Source: Octodonta nipae (taxonomy: Eukaryota > Arthropoda > Insecta > Coleoptera > Chrysomelidae). From it: a stretch of 64,000 nt of DNA. This document shows positions 58,076 to 64,000 of the stretch, in pieces; position 1 is the stretch's first letter; every line of letters begins with the position of its first letter. The notes beneath the pieces were generated by a model. The model saw only the letters and a list, made by a program, of their open reading frames with translations, searched no databases and was not told the DNA's origin. A program made the position numbers and the translations under genes. The DNA lies in NCBI GenBank assembly GCA_034190945.1, contig CM067218.1, forward strand, positions 160,377,270-160,441,269, written 5' to 3'.

Positions 58076-60769
58076 ACGTCGTCATTTTACCATCGATCCC
58101 GGCAGGGATCAGTTATTAACTACGCGGATGAATTCCCGGAAATCATCTAAAACATTTAGTGCCCGCGAAAACTTAAAAACAAATATAGTGAATCTCTACG
58201 GGGAGAATACTTTTCATTTGTATAAAACATTTGAGAAATTACGCGCGAAAAGAAGCAAACTTTTGTGCAATCTACATTTTTTACAACGATGCCGCGATGA
58301 AGGAGTTATTCCGAAAAACATGACGGTAAAGTTCTTGAAGAACAACAGAAAAACACAGAATATCTTATGGAAAGCTAGTTGTGCCCTACTTAGGGAAGCC
58401 ATACGTGATGTCAGAAGAGATTTGTATGTTCTAAATACTAAACTCCTAGATATCCACCTACAGGTAAGCAATATACTCCATCCGATAATATGAGATTAGC
58501 GAATTTAGGGCCGAAACGAATGCAGAGTTGACAAAAATGCAACAACAGGCAAAATTTAACAAATTGAAGCTCCAACAGAAGCCCAAACACGATTTTTTCT
58601 CGGAAAAAACGGTCACCGTCTAACCTCACGGCAATTGGAAACGAATAAAACCGTTTATAACTTATCTCCAGTCCAATTGAACCCTTCCTCGATTGGCGTG
58701 TTGGCTAAGGGATTCAATTACGCTATTGTTCCCACTCACATACCAACAGAGAGCATAATATGTGGCGTGGAAACAGCAGTTTCAAAATTGGATGCGAACA
58801 CCGCTGAAATAATTAGACAAAAAAGTCTAAACCTCCCAAAAGGAACCTATCTATAGGAGAAAATGAGACCTTGAAACAACTTCGCCTCAACAAGGACATT
58901 GTCATTCTACCTGCTGATAAAGGAAATGCGACTGTAATTTTAGATACAGCGGATTATTCAAACAAAATTCAAACATTGCTACAAGATCCAGCATTTAAAC
59001 AAATTACTACTGACCCAACAACTTATTTGGGGAAAACAACCAAGGCCAAAATCCAAGCAAGTAGGATCGACAAAAATCTCCAACTGCAACTCATTCCGGG
59101 TGAAAAGTCATCGAGATGTCCGAAATTCTATGGGTTGCCAAAAGTACACAAAGAAGGTGCACCTTTGAGGCCAATGGTAAGCTCAATTGGATCCCCAACA
59201 CAACAGCTAGCCAAATACCTAGCCCAACAACTTCAACCGTTTGCAGAGGGAGCAGACTCATATGTGAAAAATTCGACACAATTCATCGAAATAATTAGAA
59301 AAACGGTCTTACAACCAGAGTCTTCTTGAAAATTTTGACGTAGTGTCCCTTTTCAACAACATCCCTATCGACGAAGCCTTGGATATTATAATAGAAAAAT
59401 AAAAGCCACCTCAACACCTTGTATACTTAACAAGGCACTGTCTGATGAACACCTATTTTGTTTACGAGAACAAACGATACAAACAAATGGAAGGAGCTCC
59501 AATGGGATCGCCGCTCTCACCAGTTACACTGAACCTTTTTATTGAGAACTTTGAGGAGTTGACACTAAGAACAACAACTCTTAAACCCAGTTAATGGTTG
59601 CGATATGTGGATGATACATTTGTGATTTGGCCTCATGAGAGGGAACACCTCAATACTTTTTTAGACCACCTTAATGGCATCCATCACAAATTAAAATTTA
59701 CCATGGAGGTTGAAGCCAACAATCAACTGCCATTCCTTGATGTTCTCATAAATAGGAAGGAAGATGGAACCCTTGTCCATACAGTATATAGGAAACAACT
59801 CACACCAACAGATACCTTCATGCTAATTCTCATCACCACCCAGTCCAAATACAAGCCGCCGTCAAGACTTTAGTTACCAGATCACAAAGACTAGCTGACC
59901 AGGATAACATCAAACAGGAAATGAACAGTTTAAAAACAGCTCTGAGACAAAACGGATTTACAGACCGAAATAGAGCCCTAAAGTCAAAACCGAGACAAAC
60001 AGACGAGGAGCATGAGACACCAATAACCAAGGCTTATTTACCGTAAGTCAAGGGGACCACGGATAGTATTGCAAGAATTCTACGGAGTCACAATATCGAT
60101 ACTATTTTCAATACAGACAGAAAAATAAGCACGGTGTTGAGGACTCCGAAGACGAGGATCCCTTTAGAACCACAGGAAGTGTACGAGCTTCCATGTGCAG
60201 ACTGCCATAAAACCTATGTGGGGCAAACTACTACAAGAATTCAAGCTAGATGTGATGAACACCAGAACGCTGTAAGAAAGCAGGAAAAAACAACATCCAT
60301 TGCGGAACACGCCACCACGATGTCACACCGAATAGACATTGAGAACACCAGAGTACTGGCAAATATAGAACACCCGAAATCAAGACTCGTAAGAGAGGCA
60401 ATTGAAATAGCCAAGAGGCCTCACAGTCTAAACGCACGCAATGAAATTCAGAACTTATCGAATTGTTGGAAAATTCTATTAAAAACCGTACCGGCCCGGA
60501 CTCTTCCAATAACAACTCAACCGGAAATAACAAATCAGCAGGCGGGAGACGTGCCCACTGAGCGCCAAGGGCCAATCACACGCAGCCGTTCACGGTGCCA
60601 ACCAATAGGCGCCGAGCCGCAACTATATAGCAGCGCGAGCGCTTCTGAAAATCTTAGTATTCGAGTAACTAGAAGCGAAAGCAGAAGGCTACGAGAATTA
60701 TGCATTTTACCATCGATCCCGGCAGTGATTAGTTATCAACTACGCAGATGAATTCCCGGACACCATCTA

Positions 60770-60770
<1 letters not shown>
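58076..60770 (+). mobile_element. Penelope-like element, near full-length copy
   Basis: Direct terminal repeats of about 70 bases lie at both ends (58076-58149 and 60702-60770, sharing TTTTACCATCGATCCCGGCA and ACTACGC.GATGAATTCCCGG); the inverted copy on the left has the same repeat at 56821-56893. The single polyprotein order is an N-terminal domain, RT, linker and GIY-YIG. The stretch ACTATATAGCAGCGCGAGCG near 60625, and its counterpart in the minus copy, may hold the promoter. Confidence 0.9.
58128..60751 (+). pseudogene. Penelope-like RT/GIY-YIG polyprotein
   Basis: N-terminal helical domain (58128-58493). Basic linker and LAKGFNYAIVPTHIPTESI (58635-58856). RT fingers with DIVILPADKGNATVILD and KFYGLPKVHKEGAPLRPMVS (58900-59190). 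Then, one frame over, LENFDVVSLFNNIPIDEALD (motif A), EGAPMGSPLSPV (motif B, about 59490) and RYVDDTFVIWPHE (catalytic, 59598-59640). A LPFLDVLINRKEDGT block, a linker, and a GIY-YIG nuclease YELPCADCHKTYVGQT...DEHQNA (60180-60270) follow. It would reverse transcribe its own RNA at a nick made by the GIY-YIG domain. Broken by a stop at 58491, frameshifts near 59328 and 59800, and stops at about 59399, 59592 and 60043; the last is shared with the inverted copy. Confidence 0.88.

Positions 60771-60773
<3 letters not shown>

Positions 60774-60849
<76 letters not shown>
60774..60849. repeat. (TA)n followed by (GA)n microsatellite
   Basis: About 50 bases of TA then about 25 of GA, directly after the Penelope copy. 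Confidence 0.95.
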
Positions 60850-61690
60850 GACTAGGTTCAGGGTGAGAATCGCGTCTAAATTTCTTTGTGTTCTTACCCG
60901 GACCTAGCCCCGTTTATAATTATAACCGCGGAAGCCTCTCAGAACATATATCTGTATAAATTTAGCAACAAAATAACAACAAAAATTTCCGAACATATTC
61001 CTCTTTATGTGAAAAACGGTATTAATTGCTTTGAAGGCATTCCAAATAAGCCTGTTGGTAAATCATTTAAAACAGCATTTCACCATGATGTTTGAAATAA
61101 TCATTAGGTTTGCATATTTTAACACTTTATCGGAAATTTGATCCATATGAACGGCATTATAATTAATTTATAACGAACTGGTTGATTGATGAGTAATTGC
61201 ATTAAAACATCCGAAGCGAGTTAAAGGATCAAAACATTCATTAATTTTGCTGGATCAGATTCAACCGATTGAATTTTGTTACAAATAATTGTAAACGGTA
61301 TTCTAGTGCGGATACACTAATTCCTCTGTGAATTAACATAGTTTTTGAGCAGTATTGGGAAATTTTGTCACTGAAGTGGATTATTTATAACAAGTAACTT
61401 CCTATTCTGTCTGATTATTGGGATTTTCTCCTTTCACTGTAACAGATATTTATAGTCGTAGTAATCATATCTATTAGTTATGGGTTATTTCTATAATATT
61501 TGACAATGACAGATTGTATGGATTTTTGACCACTTTACTGACGGTTCGGCTATTATACTCGCCTAACAATAATTCGATTCTACTCTATAGGTGCTACTTG
61601 ATATATGGCTGATGTATCCAGTGGTTTTGGTTCGTTTTGTATTAGGTTTCCTCTTCCTTTACTTCTCAAAATTTTGAAGTCTCACCCATA
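60850..61690. other. Spacer, nothing recognised
   Basis: No supported gene. Confidence 0.45.
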
Positions 61691-61692
61691 TA

Positions 61693-63537
61693 GGGGAGAC
61701 CGGTTACAAAAGTAACAGCGGGTCGAAATTAACAAACGCCCTGTAAGTTTATCCAATAGTTGAAACGCAACCCTGCTACAGTCAAAAGATACCCGTCGAC
61801 GGTACCGCCCCTTGCATTTAGTTGCTGCGCGCCTACCATGAAAGAAATGTTTACTTAAGTGTTTACGTGATTTTAAGAACCTTAGGTAAGTATTTGGGCA
61901 TTTATTCATTTGACGTGTAGGTAGTATTAAAATGGTTAATTTCAAAATGGCTGCGTGAATGCCAGTGGCTGGATGCAAGATTCAGAGTTTTTGTTATTTC
62001 TGGAACACTTAAAAAAAAGTCTAAGCCAACGATTTAACATAAATTGCAATTGCTCGACCATCATGCATCACATAGATAAATCCAAACACTAGATTTTTGT
62101 GAGACAAAAAATAAACGGTATAGTTTTGGTGTCGTTTCCATCTCATTAAACACATAAACTTCAGCCACTGGATAGAGCAGTATTTGGACCATTCAAGATT
62201 ATATACGTAGCTACAGAAAACTGGATGCGAAATCATCCGGGCCAAACGATGAATATCCATTATATTCATGGCATCGTCAAAGAAGCATTTCCTCATGTAG
62301 TAACTGATAAAAATGTCATTGCTGGATTTGCTTGCACTGGCATAAGTCCATTCAATAGAAATATATTCACTGCAGGTGACTTTGCACCATCTTCAGTAAT
62401 AAAGCGTCCCTTGAAAATCATCTGAGATATTCCACCTAATGTTCTGATGATAAATTCTGACGCTCCCTCAGGCATCCAAGTTAAAGGCAACTTGTCTATT
62501 GATGAAATTTCAGGACCGAGTAACCAGCCTATTTATTTGCAGGATAGTGCCCACAAGGACGACTTGCCAACTTTTCAGCCTTCTAATATTAGACGTTTCA
62601 ATTTCTGAGCTTATATCTATTTCACCAGTACTAAGACCTAGCGGACTACAAGCAATTTTTTCTCAGTCTTCTCAATTCCTTTCTCGCCCCCAAGTAAATA
62701 GACGTTTACCTTGAGCAGGTCCGAGGGCTGTATCAAATAAAGGGCGTAAGAAACGTAAGCCTACGATGTTTACTGATACACCAGAAAACAAAATGCAATT
62801 GAAGAAGAATTCGAACAAAGAAATAACGCAAAGAGAACAATTTTACAACCTGATACTGTGAAAATCAAGAGGAAATACGCGTCCACAAAAGAAAGAAAAA
62901 AACGAAGAGAGGAAGGCGAGAAAAGGAAAGCCGTGAAAATAATTTGTCTGACGAAGAAGACTGCTTTTGTCTCGTATGTTTAGAGCCTATTAGCAATAGT
63001 CAATGCATCGATCGTAAAAATTGGTCACATGCTGCAGGCACTAATGATAATGCACAGTATGTGTGACATAATTGCGAGTCAGAATAGAAAACTGAATTTC
63101 ATAATACATTCTCTTATTATTATTAATCTTAATAATAATTTCTTATAAGAAGTCAATATTTTTGTTTAATTTTAATAACAGAACTTGGTAATATTTAGGT
63201 GTAAAGAGTGAATATGTTTATTTTTGTTACATATACCTACATGCATATAATATTAATAAATATGAAGTTGATCGGATAACACACATCTGTATCAATTGAT
63301 ACTTTGGACCCACGTCTTGTTACTTTCGCACTAACCTCGAGGACAAAAATAACAATAAATATTTTTGTTAAGTCTGTGTAATTCATAAAAACAGCATATT
63401 ATGAGGTAAATATAGGCACACATTTGTAAAGCATAGACGCAGTTTATATGAATCTATAATCATTTGATCATAAATATTATGGTAACATAGAAAAACTTGT
63501 GAGAGTACAAAGTGTTACTTTTGTACCCGGTATCCCC
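61693..63537 (+). mobile_element. Pogo-like (Tc1/mariner superfamily) DNA transposon
   Basis: Inverted repeats of about 25 bases: left GGGGAGACCGGTTACAAAAG, right complemented GGGGATACCGGGTACAAAAG, both followed by TAACA. TA lies on each side (61691-61692, 63538-63539). Length 1845 bases, with a decayed pogo-type transposase in the right orientation. Confidence 0.88.
62040..63090 (+). pseudogene. Pogo-like transposase, 3' half
   Basis: LLDHHASH (about 62052; family LDNHxSH with the second catalytic Asp), VLVSFPSH, a stop where Thr/Pro is usual (62149-62151), then THKLQPLDRAVFGPFKIIYV (third Asp) and WMRNHPGQTMNIHYIHGIVK, GFACTGISPFNRNIF (62152-62424). The C-terminal tail ends in a zinc-binding segment CFCLVC...NWSHAAGTN...NCES (62965-63090), typical of insect pogo-like transposases. 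The N-terminal DNA-binding half is missing. Stops at 62422 and elsewhere; inactive. Confidence 0.82.
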
Positions 63538-63539
63538 TA

Positions 63540-64000
63540 TGTACGGCCAGACTCAAGATACCCTCTACATGTTATTGTGTAATTTTAGGCTGGAGGCGAG
63601 TTTAATAGAAAAATCCGTCTTATCTATTGATGGAAAAATCATAGTTAAAACATGCACTCTAGTAAACTAGACAGGAATTTTCTAATTGTATTTGTGCCGG
63701 ACAAATATCTTTTGGTCACCGCTGTCTTTGAAACTGCTGACACATTTGGTCTAGAAATATTCATAACGAGTTAGATTTCCAAGGTATGGAATCGATCTTC
63801 ATTGTACTTCTTTATGCCACTACGAATTTCTTTTTTTTTTTCAATGAAACGTACCGTTTTTTAGTTTGAAAAGGCTACAAAATGTACTGTGCTTAATATA
63901 TTTTTCTCCAAAACCAAAGTTTGAAATTATATTAAGGTTTATTTGTAACAAATATTGGGGTATTTTCAGGTATTAATCATTTTTATCTTTTTTTGTGGTA
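63540..64000. other. Window end, nothing recognised
   Basis: AT-rich DNA without a supported gene. Confidence 0.45.

Overview
This is a 64 kb, AT-rich animal genomic window, almost certainly from an insect or other arthropod. It is dominated by nested, decayed transposable elements. The only recognisable host-type coding sequence is one RRM exon of an Imp/IGF2BP-like RNA-binding protein (24.6-24.8 kb), and it seems to be captured inside a mobile repeat. The pointers to an arthropod are the Imp-type RRM, a P-element/THAP9-like transposase, Penelope-like (PLE), jockey-like and Ty3/gypsy retroelements, and mariner and pogo relatives. The order cannot be fixed from the sequence alone. No tRNA, rRNA, CRISPR or bacterial-type operon was seen.

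Layout. 0-5 kb: gypsy integrase scrap, a foldback element, a broken P-like transposase with a spliced exon pair. 7.9-9.9 kb: a 2 kb foldback element flanked by TA. 10.2-15.3 kb: gypsy copy 1 (LTR pair, ATAT target duplication, polymerase motif deleted). 16.3-18.3 kb: mariner-type element with very long inverted repeats. 21.4-22.3 kb: reverse-strand gypsy scrap. 24.3-25.0 kb: chimeric insertion carrying the Imp exon. 29.7-34.8 kb: two PLE remnants. 35.1 kb: a 231 bp MITE. 36.4-42.5 kb: a hammerhead repeat split by gypsy copy 2. 43-44.8 kb: PLE remnants and a diverged hammerhead repeat. 47-48.2 kb: TA-flanked element. 49.5-56.1 kb: a second gypsy family on the minus strand, broken by a 150 bp element and by a 3.2 kb insertion of hammerhead repeats that itself contains two jockey-like copies. 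56.8-60.8 kb: two PLE copies arranged head to head. 61.7-63.5 kb: pogo-like element.

The most interesting item is an interspersed, partly tandem repeat (period about 328 bp) that carries a recognisable type I hammerhead ribozyme: two uninterrupted copies at 51888-51957 and 52214-52283 (minus strand), and a third cut in helix III by a gypsy insertion. The repeat has recurrent termini and makes target duplications of about 13 bp, so it is or was mobile, much like metazoan retrozymes. In one copy an Imp exon with intron flanks is joined within one nucleotide of the predicted ribozyme cleavage site. That is what reverse transcriptase template switching at the 5' end of a self-cleaved RNA would produce. 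PLEs, the family known to be associated with hammerheads, are abundant in the same window and are plausible helpers. The helper link and the ribozyme activity are inference; the sequence structure is directly visible.
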